Notes: a model not told the origin generated them from the sequence alone. Shown: positions 17,247-25,615, numbered from the stretch's first letter. The stretch: 64,000 nt of DNA from Castellaniella daejeonensis (GCF_039523555.1 NZ_BAAAFN010000014.1:56701-120700); one strand, 5' to 3'. Numbers and translations are program-made.

Positions 17247-18296
17247 TCAGGCCGTTTCCAGCGCCCGCACGCATTCGGCGATCAGCGCCGGCCCCCGGTA
17301 GATCAGCCCGGTGTAGACCTGCACCGCGTCGGCCCCGGCCTGGACCTTTTCCACGGCCTGGCGGCCGGATTCGATGCCGCCCACGCCGATGATCGCCGTG
17401 TCCCGGCCCAGGTGCTCGCGCAGGCGGCGGATCACGGCCAGCGACATTTCGTGCACGGGCGGGCCGGAGAGCCCACCCGCCTCGTCTTCGTGGGGCAGGC
17501 CGCGCACGGCATCGCGCGACAGGGTGGTGTTGGTGGCGATGATGCCATCGATGCCGTGGCGCGGGACCAGTTCCGCGACGGCGTCGATTTCTTCGGTGTC
17601 CAGGTCGGGCGCGATCTTGACCACCAGCGGCGTGCGCCGGCCGTGGCGGTCGGCCAGGGCTTCGCGGCGTTCCCGCAGCGCGCCCAGCAGCGCGTCGAGC
17701 GCATCGTGGCTTTGCAGGCTGCGCAGGTTGCGCGTATTGGGCGAAGAGATGTTCACCGTGATGTAGTCCGCATGGGGATACACCCCGTCCAGGCACAGCA
17801 GGTAGTCGTCCACGGCGCGCTCGATCGGCGTGTCGGCGTTCTTGCCGATGTTCAGCCCCAGGATGCCGCCGTGCCGGCGCCATTGGCTGCGCTGGACGTT
17901 GGCGACGAATGTGTCCAGGCCGTCGTTGTTGAATCCCATGCGGTTGATCAGGCAGCGCGCGCGCGGCAGGCGGAACATGCGCGGCCTGGGGTTGCCGGGC
18001 TGGGCGCGCGGGGTGACGGTGCCGACTTCGATGAAACCGAAACCCAGGGCGGCCAGGCCGTCGATGCAGGCGCCGTTCTTGTCCAGGCCCGCCGCCAGGC
18101 CGACGGGATTGCGCAGCGGCAGACCCATGACGGTGCGCGGCAGGATCGGCTGCCGGGCGGCCAGCAGCCGCGTCGCGGCGCAGCCCTGGCTGCGCTGCAG
18201 CGCGCGCAAGGTCCATTCGTGGGCCTGTTCGGGGTCCATGGAGAACAGGGCGGTGCGCGCCAGCGGATAGGCTTGGAACAGCAGGGACATGGGCAT
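17247..18296 (-). CDS. pyrD: Dihydroorotate dehydrogenase (quinone), class 2
   Basis: A 349-residue peripheral inner-membrane flavoenzyme that oxidises dihydroorotate to orotate in pyrimidine synthesis and passes electrons to quinone. Class 2 features: an N-terminal helix for membrane/quinone contact (residues 1-45), NPVGLAAGLDKNG, the MGFNNDG block, NISSPNT with the catalytic Ser region, KIAPDLD, and the FMN phosphate site GVGGIESG. Length is typical of class 2 (about 340). Starts at 18296 or, two codons later, 18290 are equally likely. It follows bpt by 41 bases in the same direction. Confidence 0.95.
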   Translation of the reverse strand: MPMSLLFQAYPLARTALFSMDPEQAHEWTLRALQRSQGCAATRLLAARQPILPRTVMGLPLRNPVGLAAGLDKNGACIDGLAALGFGFIEVGTVTPRAQPGNPRPRMFRLPRARCLINRMGFNNDGLDTFVANVQRSQWRRHGGILGLNIGKNADTPIERAVDDYLLCLDGVYPHADYITVNISSPNTRNLRSLQSHDALDALLGALRERREALADRHGRRTPLVVKIAPDLDTEEIDAVAELVPRHGIDGIIATNTTLSRDAVRGLPHEDEAGGLSGPPVHEMSLAVIRRLREHLGRDTAIIGVGGIESGRQAVEKVQAGADAVQVYTGLIYRGPALIAECVRALETA

Positions 18297-18337
18297 GGAT
18301 GGGGTCGGTTGGACGAGGGCGGCGCGCCGGCCCGGGT

Positions 18338-19075
18338 TCAGCCGCCGGCGGGGGGCGGTTCGGCCCAGACGCCGCCGCGCAGGATCTGGTGCGGCCGGAA
18401 GCGCGATTTGTAGGCCATTTTACGGCTTTCGTCGATCCAGTAGCCCAGGTACAGCCAGGGCAGGCCCAGGCGGTCGGCGTAGTCCAGCTGCCAGAGGATG
18501 CCGTAGGTGCCCAGGCTGCCGTGCCAGTCGGGGTCGTAGAAGGTATAGACCGCCGACAGCCCGTGGTCGATGCGGTCCATGATGGCCACCATGCGCAGTG
18601 CGCCATCTGTGTCGCGGAATTCGGCCATTTCGGAATGGACCCGGCTGGTCAGCAGGAACTGGGTGTACTGGGCCTGGTCGTCCTGGTCCATGCCGGCGCC
18701 GGGGTGGCGCTGCTGCTGGTAGCGCAGGTACAGGTCGAAATGCCGTGCGTCCCAGTGCAGCGGCGCCAGGCGGACCGAGAGCGTGGGCTGCATGCGGCGC
18801 CAGAGCTTGCCCTGGGTGCGGTCGCGCCGGAAGCGCCGGACGTCGACCCGGATGGGGATGCAGGCCTGGCATTGTTCGCAGGCCGGCCGGTAGGTGAACA
18901 GGCCGCTGCGGCGGAATCCCTGCTCGATCAGGCGCGCATAGGCGGATTCGTCCACCAGATGGGTGGGGGCGGCGACCTCGGAGCGCGCCATGCGGCCGGG
19001 CAGGTAGCTGCACGGATAGGTGGCGGTGGTGTAGAACTGCAGGCGGCGGAAGACGGATTCGCTGGGATTGCTCAT
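18338..19075 (-). CDS. bpt: Aspartate/glutamate leucyltransferase
   Basis: A 245-residue tRNA-protein transferase. It has the ATE-type N-terminal cysteine set (YPCSYLPGR, then the ACEQCQAC cluster) and the C-terminal domain with KWRRM-like and YLGYWIDESRKMAYKSRF blocks. Bpt moves leucine from Leu-tRNA to N-terminal Asp or Glu, marking proteins for ClpS-ClpAP (bacterial N-end rule). It lies between aat and pyrD, the usual order in this group. Bacterial Bpt and eukaryotic-type ATE1 share the fold; the genomic partner aat supports Bpt. Confidence 0.93.
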   Translation of the reverse strand: MSNPSESVFRRLQFYTTATYPCSYLPGRMARSEVAAPTHLVDESAYARLIEQGFRRSGLFTYRPACEQCQACIPIRVDVRRFRRDRTQGKLWRRMQPTLSVRLAPLHWDARHFDLYLRYQQQRHPGAGMDQDDQAQYTQFLLTSRVHSEMAEFRDTDGALRMVAIMDRIDHGLSAVYTFYDPDWHGSLGTYGILWQLDYADRLGLPWLYLGYWIDESRKMAYKSRFRPHQILRGGVWAEPPPAGG

Positions 19076-19147
19076 GAATCGGGCCGGGGTTGCGACCGAT
19101 TCATTGTGGCACCGGCGGCGTGGGAAGGCCAGTGCCGGCCGCCATGA

Positions 19148-20002
19148 TCAGCGCACCGGCCGGCCGCCGGACCGTGGTTCCAGGCGGCCATCGGCCCGCA
19201 GGCGCCCGCTTCCCCACGCAGGCGCCGGGGCATCGCGGCCAGCTGCCAGCATGTCCAGGAACCGCGCACGGGGCACGGGCCGGGCGCCCAGGCTGGCCAG
19301 ATGGGGGGTTTCCTGCTGGCAGTCGATCCAGGGCACCCCCCGGGCCTGCAGGTGGCGCACCAGGTAGGCCAGGGCGACCTTGCTCGCGTCGGCGGCCAGG
19401 CTGAACATCGATTCCCCGAAGAAGCACTGCCCCAGGCCGACGCCGTACAGGCCGCCCGCGAGCCGGCCGCCGATCCAGGCCTCGACGCTGTGGGCGCAAC
19501 CCATGCGGTGCCAGGCGGTGTAGACCGCCATGATGTCCGGCGTGATCCAGGTGCCGTCCCGTCCTTGCGCCGCGCAGGCCTGGGTCCAGTCCCGGCCGGC
19601 GCGGGCGGCGCCCAGGCCGATGCGCGGTGCGCCGCGTTGCGCGCAGTGGGCGATCACGGCGGGAAACGCCTGGTTCAGGGTGATGCGCAGGGCGGGCGGC
19701 GCGTTTCCGTCGGCCGGCGATGCAGCGGTTTCCGGTCCGTCGTCCCGATCGAATTGCCGCACGCGCTTGGCCAGCGAGCGGCTGGTGTGGAAGTCTTCGC
19801 AGCGCAGCACCATGCGCGGATCGGGGCTCCACCACAGCACCGGTTCGCCGGGGGAATACCAGGGAAACAGCCCCTTGCGGTATGCCTCGTGCAACCGGGC
19901 GGGGGACAGGTCCAGGCCCGCCGCCGCCAGGCCGCTGGCAGGAATCGGCACGCGCGCCGGGTCGGGCAGGGGATCGCGGTCTTCGATCCAGGCGATCGTC
20001 AT
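19148..20002 (-). CDS. aat: Leucyl/phenylalanyl-tRNA-protein transferase
   Basis: A 284-residue GNAT-fold enzyme that adds Leu or Phe to N-terminal Arg or Lys. Family blocks: FPWYSPGEPVLWWSPDPRMVL, RDGTWITPDIMAVYTAWHRM, the GGLYGVGLGQCFFGESMFS block and WIDCQQETPHLASLGA. Start: ATG 20002 (MTIAWIED). The protein is longer than E. coli Aat (234) because of an insertion near residues 85-105 and a C-terminal Arg/Gly-rich tail. With bpt next to it, this strain has both bacterial arms of the N-end rule. The upstream NUDIX gene ends 19 bases before. Confidence 0.94.
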   Translation of the reverse strand: MTIAWIEDRDPLPDPARVPIPASGLAAAGLDLSPARLHEAYRKGLFPWYSPGEPVLWWSPDPRMVLRCEDFHTSRSLAKRVRQFDRDDGPETAASPADGNAPPALRITLNQAFPAVIAHCAQRGAPRIGLGAARAGRDWTQACAAQGRDGTWITPDIMAVYTAWHRMGCAHSVEAWIGGRLAGGLYGVGLGQCFFGESMFSLAADASKVALAYLVRHLQARGVPWIDCQQETPHLASLGARPVPRARFLDMLAAGRDAPAPAWGSGRLRADGRLEPRSGGRPVR

Positions 20003-20021
20003 GGTGGCGCCGCGGTTCCGT

Positions 20022-20609
20022 TCAGTCGGGAAACCGCAGGTCGATGGCGTAGTGATGGGTCGGGAATGCCCCCTGGCCGCGGTCGCGCAGGTAGTGCTCC
20101 AGCGTTGTGCTGACGGTGCGGAAGGCCAGGTCGCGCCAGGGGATTTCGTCCAGGCCGAAGAAAGCGGCTTCCAGGGTTTCCGGGCCCGGCGCCAGGTGCG
20201 GACCCAGGACGTCGGCCAGGTAGTACAGGTGCACCTGGTTGACCGAGGGCACGTCGATGACCGTGAACAGGGAACGAATGCGGATGCGCGCGCCCGATTC
20301 CTCCTGGTTTTCGCGCGCCGCGCCCTGCTCGGTGGTTTCGCCCAGTTCCATGAAGCCGGCCGGCAGCGTCCATTTGCCGTGGCGCGGCTCGATGGCGCGG
20401 CGGCACAGCAGCACACGGTCGCCCAGGATGGGCACCACGCCGACCACATTGCGCGGATTCTGGTAGTGGACCGCGCCGCAGTGGGTGCACAGGTCGCGGA
20501 TGCGGTTGTCGTCCGGCGGGATTTCCCGGCTGAGCGCATGACCGCACTGCGAGCAGAACTGCTGGGAGCGGGGGGCGGGATGGTAGAAGGCGGGATCGGG
20601 CGAAGTCAT
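20022..20609 (-). CDS. NUDIX hydrolase with N-terminal zinc ribbon
   Basis: A 195-residue NUDIX protein. Two CxxC pairs (CSQCGHA, CTHCGAV; residues 19-45) form a zinc ribbon like that of NudC. The NUDIX box is intact: GFMELGETTEQGAAR then ENQEESGA, matching GX5EX7REUXEEXGU. NudC-like enzymes act on NAD(H) and NAD-capped RNA, but this protein lacks the long N-terminal domain of NudC. The zinc ribbon plus NUDIX form resembles a subfamily active on nucleotide-sugar or ADP-ribose-type substrates. Substrate unknown. Same direction as aat, bpt and pyrD. Confidence 0.88.
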   Translation of the reverse strand: MTSPDPAFYHPAPRSQQFCSQCGHALSREIPPDDNRIRDLCTHCGAVHYQNPRNVVGVVPILGDRVLLCRRAIEPRHGKWTLPAGFMELGETTEQGAARENQEESGARIRIRSLFTVIDVPSVNQVHLYYLADVLGPHLAPGPETLEAAFFGLDEIPWRDLAFRTVSTTLEHYLRDRGQGAFPTHHYAIDLRFPD

Positions 20610-20675
20610 GCGGGGATTTTAGCTTGCGGGTGCGGGCATTCGGGGTATTCGGCGCGGGTGTCCATGCGGGCGGGG

Positions 20676-21290
20676 CTACGGCAGGCGCACGAAGCCCAGG
20701 GTGGCTTCGACGGCGTCGGCGGCCAGCAGGCCCATCGGCGTCCTGGCCGCGGAGCAGCCCGGATCGCCGCTGTCCAGGCGTACGGAGATGCCGGCGGGAT
20801 CGGGCCGCTCGAACCAGTCGTCCAGCGGCTGTCCATCGGCCGTGCGCAGGGCATCGACCACACGGCCCAGGTCGCGGTCGTTCACCAGTCCCGCGCCCGC
20901 TGCCGACCGGGCATACAGCCGGCCGCCGGGATCCAGCCACCAGTGGTCGACCGGGCCGTAGTCCTGGCCCGTATGGGTCCGCAAGCGCGAGCGGCCCTGC
21001 GCGTCGGCGTCCATGCCGAGGATCCAGGGAGCGCCGTCCAGCCGCACGTACACGCGCTGGGGGCCGTTCTGGAAGAACCAGCGGCCTGCATCGTCGGCGA
21101 GGTAATTGCGGCCGATGAAACCGATGATCTGCGGGCTGGAGATGGTTTCGCCCGGTTCCTCGTCCGGCGTGTCCCAGCCGCGGCCGTGGGGATGCAGGCG
21201 CCACTGGCCGCGCGCCGACAGCGACAGCCAGCCGCGCACGGCCGGCACGTTGGGCCAGCGGGCCATGGCCGCGAGTACTTGATCGTCCAT
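20676..21290 (-). CDS. Conserved protein of unknown function (DUF2946/DUF2944-like group)
   Basis: A 204-residue soluble protein with no signal peptide or membrane segment. Notable blocks: ARWPNVPAVRGWLSLSARG, the IGFIGRNYLADDAGRWFFQN block, GPQRVYVRLDGAPWIL and DYGPVDHWWLDPGGRLY. I recognise it as a conserved protein found next to the NUDIX gene in Burkholderiales but cannot confirm the family number from memory. The Trp/Gly-rich beta pattern suggests an all-beta fold. It heads the run DUF-NUDIX-aat-bpt-pyrD, about 66 bases before the NUDIX start. Confidence 0.7.
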   Translation of the reverse strand: MDDQVLAAMARWPNVPAVRGWLSLSARGQWRLHPHGRGWDTPDEEPGETISSPQIIGFIGRNYLADDAGRWFFQNGPQRVYVRLDGAPWILGMDADAQGRSRLRTHTGQDYGPVDHWWLDPGGRLYARSAAGAGLVNDRDLGRVVDALRTADGQPLDDWFERPDPAGISVRLDSGDPGCSAARTPMGLLAADAVEATLGFVRLP

Positions 21291-21433
21291 TTCGGGTTTC
21301 CGTTTTCGGGGCCGGTGCGTCGCCCGGCGATCGGGGCCGTGCCCGCCCTTTCCAGGCAGTGTATCCGAGCCGGACCAGGCCCGATCCGGAGCGTAGAATG
21401 ATTCCCGGGAAAGAATTGAAGAAAGGATACGCC

Positions 21434-22918
21434 ATGGATACGCCGCAGGCCCCCGCCGCTCCAGCCGGGCTGGATCCCGCCGCCCTCCGGGCCTTCATCG
21501 ACGACACCTGGGACCGCGAGATCGTGCCGGCCCTGTGCGACTACATCGCCGTGCCGGCCAAGAGCCCGGCCTTCGATGCGGACTGGGCCGCGCACGGCCA
21601 TATCGACCGCGTGGTGAAAGACGCCGTCCGCTGGGCCCGGAAGCGGCCGATCCGGGGGCTGTCGGTCGAAGTGATCCGCCTGCCGGGCCGTACGCCGGTG
21701 CTGTGGTTCGACGCGCCCGCGACGCGGCGGGACGATGGCGGCACGGTGCTCATGTACGGTCACCTGGACAAGCAGCCCGAGTTCTCCGGCTGGCGTGCCG
21801 GCCTGGGGCCGTGGACGCCGGTGCTGCGCGATGGCAAGCTCTACGGCAGGGGCGGTGCCGACGACGGCTATGCCGTCTACGCCTCGCTCACTGCCATCGA
21901 AGCGCTGGATCGCCAGGGCGTTCCCCGGCCACGTTGCGTCGGCCTGATCGAAACCTGCGAGGAATCCGGCAGCTACGACCTGCTGCCCTACGTCGATGCA
22001 CTGCGCGACCGGCTGGACCGCGTCGCCCTGGTGGTCTGCCTGGATTCGGGCGCCGGCAACTACGAGCAGCTCTGGATGACGACCTCGCTGCGCGGTCTGG
22101 TGACCGGCACGCTGGAAGTCCAGGTGCTGGACGAGGGCGTGCATTCGGGCGATTCCAGCGGCGTGGTGCCGTCCAGCTTCCGTATCCTGCGCCATCTGCT
22201 GGACCGTCTGGAAGACAGCGGCACGGGTCGCGTGCTGCCGTCCAGCTTCCATTGCGACATTCCGGCCGAGCGCGCCGGGCAGGCTCGCGCGGCTGCCCGG
22301 ATCCTGGGCGACGAAGTCTGGAAGCGCTTTCCCTGGAGTTGCGGCGCCGAAGGCGGCGTCGTGCTGCCCATGGCGACCGATCCGTGCGAGGCGCTGCTGA
22401 ACCGCACCTGGCGGCCTGCCCTGTCCGTCACCGGGGCGGATGGCCTGCCGCCTTTGGCCAGTGCCGGCAACGTGCTGCGCCCCCGCACTGCCTTCAAGCT
22501 GTCCTTGCGCCTGCCGCCGCTGGTCGATGCCGGCGCGGCCGCGGACGAGCTGAAGCGGCTGCTGGAGCAGGATGCCCCCTACCGGGCCCGCGTCCTGTTC
22601 CAGCCCGACCCCGGCGTGGCCGGCGGCTGGAACGCCCCCGAGTCCGCGCCCTGGTTGATCGACGCGCTGGATGCAGCGTCGCGTCAGTATTTCGATGCGC
22701 CCTGCGGCTATATCGGCCAGGGCGGCACGATCCCGCTGATGAACCTGCTGCGCCAGGGTTTTCCTGCCGCGCAGTTCATGGTGTGCGGCGTCCTGGGGCC
22801 GAAATCCAACGCTCATGGGCCCAATGAGTTCCTGCACGTGCCGTATGCCAGGCGCCTGACGGCGGCGGTGGCCCAGGCCATGGCGGCCCTGCCTGCGGGC
22901 ACGCAAAGCGATGAGTGA
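21434..22918 (+). CDS. M20 family metallopeptidase (carboxypeptidase/dipeptidase type)
   Basis: A 494-residue di-zinc peptidase. Metal-site blocks: LMYGHLDKQP (His and Asp), YGRGGADDGYA (bridging Asp), ETCEESGS (catalytic Glu pair) and CLDSGAGNYEQLW. A dimerisation domain with a conserved His (DEGVHSGDSSG) follows. The final metal His is probably in AHGPNEF near the C-terminus. The layout resembles CNDP/Dug1-like dipeptidases. Start: ATG 21434 with AAAGGA; a longer ATG at 21398 lacks a site. The stop overlaps the ZIP transporter start by 8 bases, so the genes are coupled, which may link peptidase metal supply to uptake (inference). Confidence 0.88.
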   Translation: MDTPQAPAAPAGLDPAALRAFIDDTWDREIVPALCDYIAVPAKSPAFDADWAAHGHIDRVVKDAVRWARKRPIRGLSVEVIRLPGRTPVLWFDAPATRRDDGGTVLMYGHLDKQPEFSGWRAGLGPWTPVLRDGKLYGRGGADDGYAVYASLTAIEALDRQGVPRPRCVGLIETCEESGSYDLLPYVDALRDRLDRVALVVCLDSGAGNYEQLWMTTSLRGLVTGTLEVQVLDEGVHSGDSSGVVPSSFRILRHLLDRLEDSGTGRVLPSSFHCDIPAERAGQARAAARILGDEVWKRFPWSCGAEGGVVLPMATDPCEALLNRTWRPALSVTGADGLPPLASAGNVLRPRTAFKLSLRLPPLVDAGAAADELKRLLEQDAPYRARVLFQPDPGVAGGWNAPESAPWLIDALDAASRQYFDAPCGYIGQGGTIPLMNLLRQGFPAAQFMVCGVLGPKSNAHGPNEFLHVPYARRLTAAVAQAMAALPAGTQSDE

Positions 22919-23840
22919 CGCACGGGCAGTCCAGGCGCCGTTCACCCAGTCCTGGCGACGTCAGCTGCGCGAGCACCGGGCGGTGGCGTTCGGCCTGGCA
23001 GTGGCGCTGCTGGCCGTGTCCTGGCTGCTGCTGGGCGGCGGCGCGGAATCGTTTTCCGATGAAAACCGGGGGTTCCTGGGATATGCGGCCCTGGGCGGTG
23101 CGGCGGGTTTCGGCGCCACGGCACTGGGTGCGCTGCTGGCCCTGGGCCTGCGTTCCGTCGAGACGGGCGCCCAGGATTGCATGCTGGGTTTTGCTGCCGG
23201 CATGATGCTGGCGGCCAGTTCGTTCTCACTGATCCTGCCGGGCCTGGACGCCGCCCGTGGCTTGCTGGGCAGCGGCACGGGCGCGGCCCTGACGGTCACG
23301 ATCGGCCTGGGCCTGGGGGTGCTCCTGATGCTGGGGCTGGATTATTTCACGCCGCACCAGCACGAAAGTTCCGGCGTGCATGGCCCGGCCGCCGCGCGCA
23401 TCGGCGGCGTCTGGCTGTTCGTGCTGGCCATCGTGCTGCACAACCTGCCCGAAGGCATGGCGATCGGAGTGGGTTTCGCCCATGGCGACCTGACGGTCGG
23501 GCTGCCGCTGACCACGGCCATCGCCATCCAGGACGTTCCCGAGGGGCTGGCGGTGGCACTGGCGCTGCGTGCCATCGGCCTGCCACTGTCGCGGGCGATC
23601 TTCGTCGCCGTGGCCTCCGGCCTGATGGAACCCCTGGGCGCCCTGGTCGGCGTGGGCATTGCCAGCGGCCTGCCCATCGCCTATCCGGTCAGCCTGGGCC
23701 TGGCCGCCGGCGCCATGATCTTCGTGGTGTCGCACGAAGTCATACCCGAGACGCACCGCAACGGCCATCAGACGGCGGCCACCGTCGGCCTGATGGCCGG
23801 CTTCGCCGTCATGATGTTCCTGGATACGGCGCTGGGATGA
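22911..23840 (+). CDS. ZIP family metal transporter
   Basis: A 309-residue inner-membrane permease with about eight hydrophobic segments. The ZIP metal-binding helices are clear: HNLPEGMAIGVGFAHGD (TM4) and IQDVPEGLAVALA (TM5). A cytoplasmic stretch HQHESSGVHG supplies extra histidines. The gene is longer than ZupT (257), with a 35-residue cytoplasmic N-terminus. ZIP proteins move Zn, Fe, Mn or Co into the cytoplasm; the GufA-like helix sequences do not settle which. ATG 22911 lies inside the end of the M20 gene. Confidence 0.9.
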   Translation: MSDARAVQAPFTQSWRRQLREHRAVAFGLAVALLAVSWLLLGGGAESFSDENRGFLGYAALGGAAGFGATALGALLALGLRSVETGAQDCMLGFAAGMMLAASSFSLILPGLDAARGLLGSGTGAALTVTIGLGLGVLLMLGLDYFTPHQHESSGVHGPAAARIGGVWLFVLAIVLHNLPEGMAIGVGFAHGDLTVGLPLTTAIAIQDVPEGLAVALALRAIGLPLSRAIFVAVASGLMEPLGALVGVGIASGLPIAYPVSLGLAAGAMIFVVSHEVIPETHRNGHQTAATVGLMAGFAVMMFLDTALG

Positions 23841-24130
23841 GCGCGCCGCCGGCTTCCTTTTGCAAGTGAATTGCCTGGATGCGCGCGGGACGTGGTACAC
23901 TGACGAGTCAGCCGCCGCGACGTGCAGAATGATTCCATGAAAAACGCGCGGCAACTGATCCTGTGCTTCTTCCTTAGTCGGCCGTACCCGATCCGGGTTT
24001 CATTTCCGGCAGCCTCTCGCCCGCAGCGAATACCCCTGCAGGCCAGCCGCGGGCAGAGTCCAGCCCCACGCGCTTTGCGCCCTCATTGTTTCATCGGATT
24101 CCGGCGTCTTGCCGGCATCGAAAGGTTCAC
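23841..24130 (+). other. Leader region of the small-protein/cspA unit; no firm gene
   Basis: About 290 bases with a weak promoter candidate (TTGCCT 23871-23876, TACACT 23896-23901, 19 apart). The rest would be a 220-base untranslated leader, as is common for cold-shock transcripts. An open frame of 106 codons (23922-24242) crosses it, but it overlaps the next gene in another frame and has no family resemblance. Confidence 0.4.
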
Positions 24131-24424
24131 ATGTATCCATCCATACAGGTCGGCAAGTACCTGGTCTCTCCTCTGGTCCGCCGCGATCAGGGCGGCCGTT
24201 ATGTCGCCTCCGTCTCGATTCGCAGCGGCCATGCCAGCATGACCCAGGACCGCCTCATGCGGTTCACGCCGCTCTTCGAATCTGCCCACGCCGCGGTCGA
24301 ATTCGCCAAGGCCGAGGCATTCAGCTATATCCGGGCGTGCGCGCTGCCCGTCATGCCGGCGCGGTTGCGCCTGCAGGCGGCGGGCGCATCGCTTCCGCCC
24401 GGTTCCGCGTTTGCGACAAATTGA
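24131..24424 (+). CDS. Small conserved protein upstream of cspA
   Basis: A 97-residue protein starting MYPSIQVGKYLVSPLVRRDQ and continuing with YVASVSIRSGHAS and DRLMRFTPLFES. A beta-rich first half and a helix (AAVEFAKAEAFSYIRA) are predicted by eye. I recall proteins with this GxYxxSVSIRSG pattern directly before cold-shock genes in Burkholderiales; the function is unknown. Start: ATG 24131 with AAAGG upstream. It probably shares a transcript with the cspA gene 74 bases later. Confidence 0.7.
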   Translation: MYPSIQVGKYLVSPLVRRDQGGRYVASVSIRSGHASMTQDRLMRFTPLFESAHAAVEFAKAEAFSYIRACALPVMPARLRLQAAGASLPPGSAFATN

Positions 24425-24451
24425 AATTGCGATTGTGTCGCATGCAGCAAG

Positions 24452-24486
24452 CCCCCATAGTGGGGGTGGGGAAAGTTCCCCCTTTT
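24452..24486 (+). promoter_or_regulatory. Tandem perfect hairpins just before cspA
   Basis: CCCCCA-TAG-TGGGGG (24452-24466) is followed at once by GGGGAA-AG-TTCCCC (24468-24481) and TTTT. The second hairpin ends 12 bases before the AGGA of cspA. The pair could attenuate read-through from the upstream gene or act as a temperature-sensitive structure. Confidence 0.5.
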
Positions 24487-24497
24487 ATCCTTTAGGA

Positions 24498-24713
24498 ATG
24501 ACTTTGACTACAGAAATCGGCATCGTGAAATGGTTCAACAGCGAAAAAGGATTCGGCTTCATCATGCCCGAATCCGGCGGCAAGGACCTCTTTGCGCACT
24601 ACTCGGAGATCCAGGGCTCCGGTCACAAATCCCTTGAAGAAAACCAGCGTGTCTCCTACGTGTCCGCAGCCGGACTGAAGGGCCCGCAGGCCACCAAGAT
24701 CCAGATTCTCTGA
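24498..24713 (+). CDS. cspA: Cold-shock protein, CspA family
   Basis: A small OB-fold RNA chaperone. Visible: GIVKWFNSEKGFGFI (RNP1 KGFGFI), DLFAHYSEI (RNP2, with Tyr in place of the usual Phe), SLEENQRVSYV and GLKGPQATKIQIL at the end. ATG 24498 gives 71 residues, but AGGA sits directly against it. TTG at 24504 has the same AGGA at a normal six-base spacing and gives 69 residues (MTTEIGIVKWFN), closer to other CspA proteins, so the true start is open. A strong terminator follows 50 bases after the stop. Confidence 0.93.
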   Translation: MTLTTEIGIVKWFNSEKGFGFIMPESGGKDLFAHYSEIQGSGHKSLEENQRVSYVSAAGLKGPQATKIQIL

Positions 24714-24765
24714 TATCCGGCGGATTGCCGCTTTCGGGCGGCGATGCGCGGGAAATCACAGTGCG

Positions 24766-24801
24766 GCCGGGCTTCCTGAAACAGGAAGCCCGGCTTTTTT
24801 T
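24766..24801 (+). terminator. Rho-independent terminator after cspA
   Basis: A perfect 13-bp stem (GCCGGGCTTCCTG 24766-24778 with 24782-24794) around the loop AAA is followed by seven Ts (24795-24801). The last T is the first base of the stop codon of the convergent YciF-like gene. Confidence 0.93.
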
Positions 24802-25313
24802 CAGTGCTTCGCCGTCATGTCCGGTGTTTCGTCGCGCTGGAGAAATTCCCGCACCGTGGCGGGCAGGCGCGAGGCCAGCCAGTCCGCCATGGCTTCTTCC
24901 TCGGCCAGGCTTTGCTCGCACATCTGCCTGGTCTCCATGTCCCCGCATGTCTCTGCGGCTGCGATGAGCGCCTTGTAGCTGGCGATCTCCATGTGCTCGA
25001 AGGCATAGCTGGCCAGGCTCGCCTTGACCACCTCGTCGGAAACGAACATGCCGCTCAGCCCCTGGGCCATGGCCATCATTTTCGCCGTCATGTCCTTGAC
25101 CGCGGATGTATCGCCGCCAAGGCGATCGATGCATCCGCGGATGCGGACCGCCTGTTGCCGGGTCTCTTCGATGTGCTGTTCGATCCGGGCCCGCAGCGCG
25201 GGGTAGTTCTGGAGCCGTTCCGCAGTGGCTGTCAGCATCTTTTCGGCCTGTTCTTCCATCGCATGGGCGTCGCGCAGCCAGTCCAGCAGGTTGTCTTGCA
25301 TTCTGGTCGTCAT
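24801..25313 (-). CDS. YciF-like ferritin-fold protein (DUF892)
   Basis: A 170-residue helical protein: MQDNLLDWLRDAHAMEEQAE, LRARIEQHIEETRQQAVRI, FEHMEIASYKALIAAAETCG and a Glu-rich EQSLAEEEAMADWL. The spaced Glu and His residues match the DUF892/YciF four-helix family, related to ferritin-like proteins and induced by osmotic or other stress. Metal binding is likely but not proven in the family. Start: ATG 25313 with GAGGAAAACC upstream; a frame extending to 25430 lacks a site. Its stop overlaps the terminator T-run of cspA. Confidence 0.83.
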   Translation of the reverse strand: MTTRMQDNLLDWLRDAHAMEEQAEKMLTATAERLQNYPALRARIEQHIEETRQQAVRIRGCIDRLGGDTSAVKDMTAKMMAMAQGLSGMFVSDEVVKASLASYAFEHMEIASYKALIAAAETCGDMETRQMCEQSLAEEEAMADWLASRLPATVREFLQRDETPDMTAKH

Positions 25314-25573
25314 GGTTTTCCTCGTGGTGTGAGCGGTGTTGGGCGTGCTGATCATCGTGCAGCGCCGCCAAGGAGCGGCCGGCTCCCACGGCCGGCCTGC
25401 GAGCCGCAGCAAGGCACATGCCCGGATCATTCCGGGATGATGCTTGCGGGAATGACTGGAGCCGTCCCTGGCGTGGTGGGCGAGGGATGCGGGGCGAATC
25501 GTGCTGGATGGGGGCTGGAGGCGGGAAACCGCGAGTTTCCTGTGGCCACTGATGCGGGGATGGGGCTGGAATG
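25314..25573. other. Spacer without a recognisable gene
   Basis: About 260 bases between the YciF-like start and the tRNA-Cys terminator. It presumably holds the promoter of the YciF-like gene on the minus strand. The part near 25420-25450 repeats fragments of CCGGATCATTCCGGGATGAT as a short imperfect dyad. I see no supported coding or RNA gene. Confidence 0.4.
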
Positions 25574-25606
25574 AAAAAAGGACCTGCGTTCAACACGCAA
25601 GTCCTT
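25574..25606 (-). terminator. Terminator of tRNA-Cys
   Basis: On the minus strand AAGGACTTGCG pairs with CGCAGGTCCTT (one G-U pair) around a 7-base loop and ends in six Ts (25579-25574). It begins 10 bases after the tRNA 3' end. Confidence 0.85.
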
Positions 25607-25615
25607 GATTTCATT

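Noticed and set aside
23922..24242. 106-codon frame before cspA, with an internal start MKNARQLILCFFLSRPYP
   Set aside because: It overlaps the better-supported small protein in another frame, and after the first 18 residues it is Arg/Ser/Pro-rich mirror-type sequence without a family.
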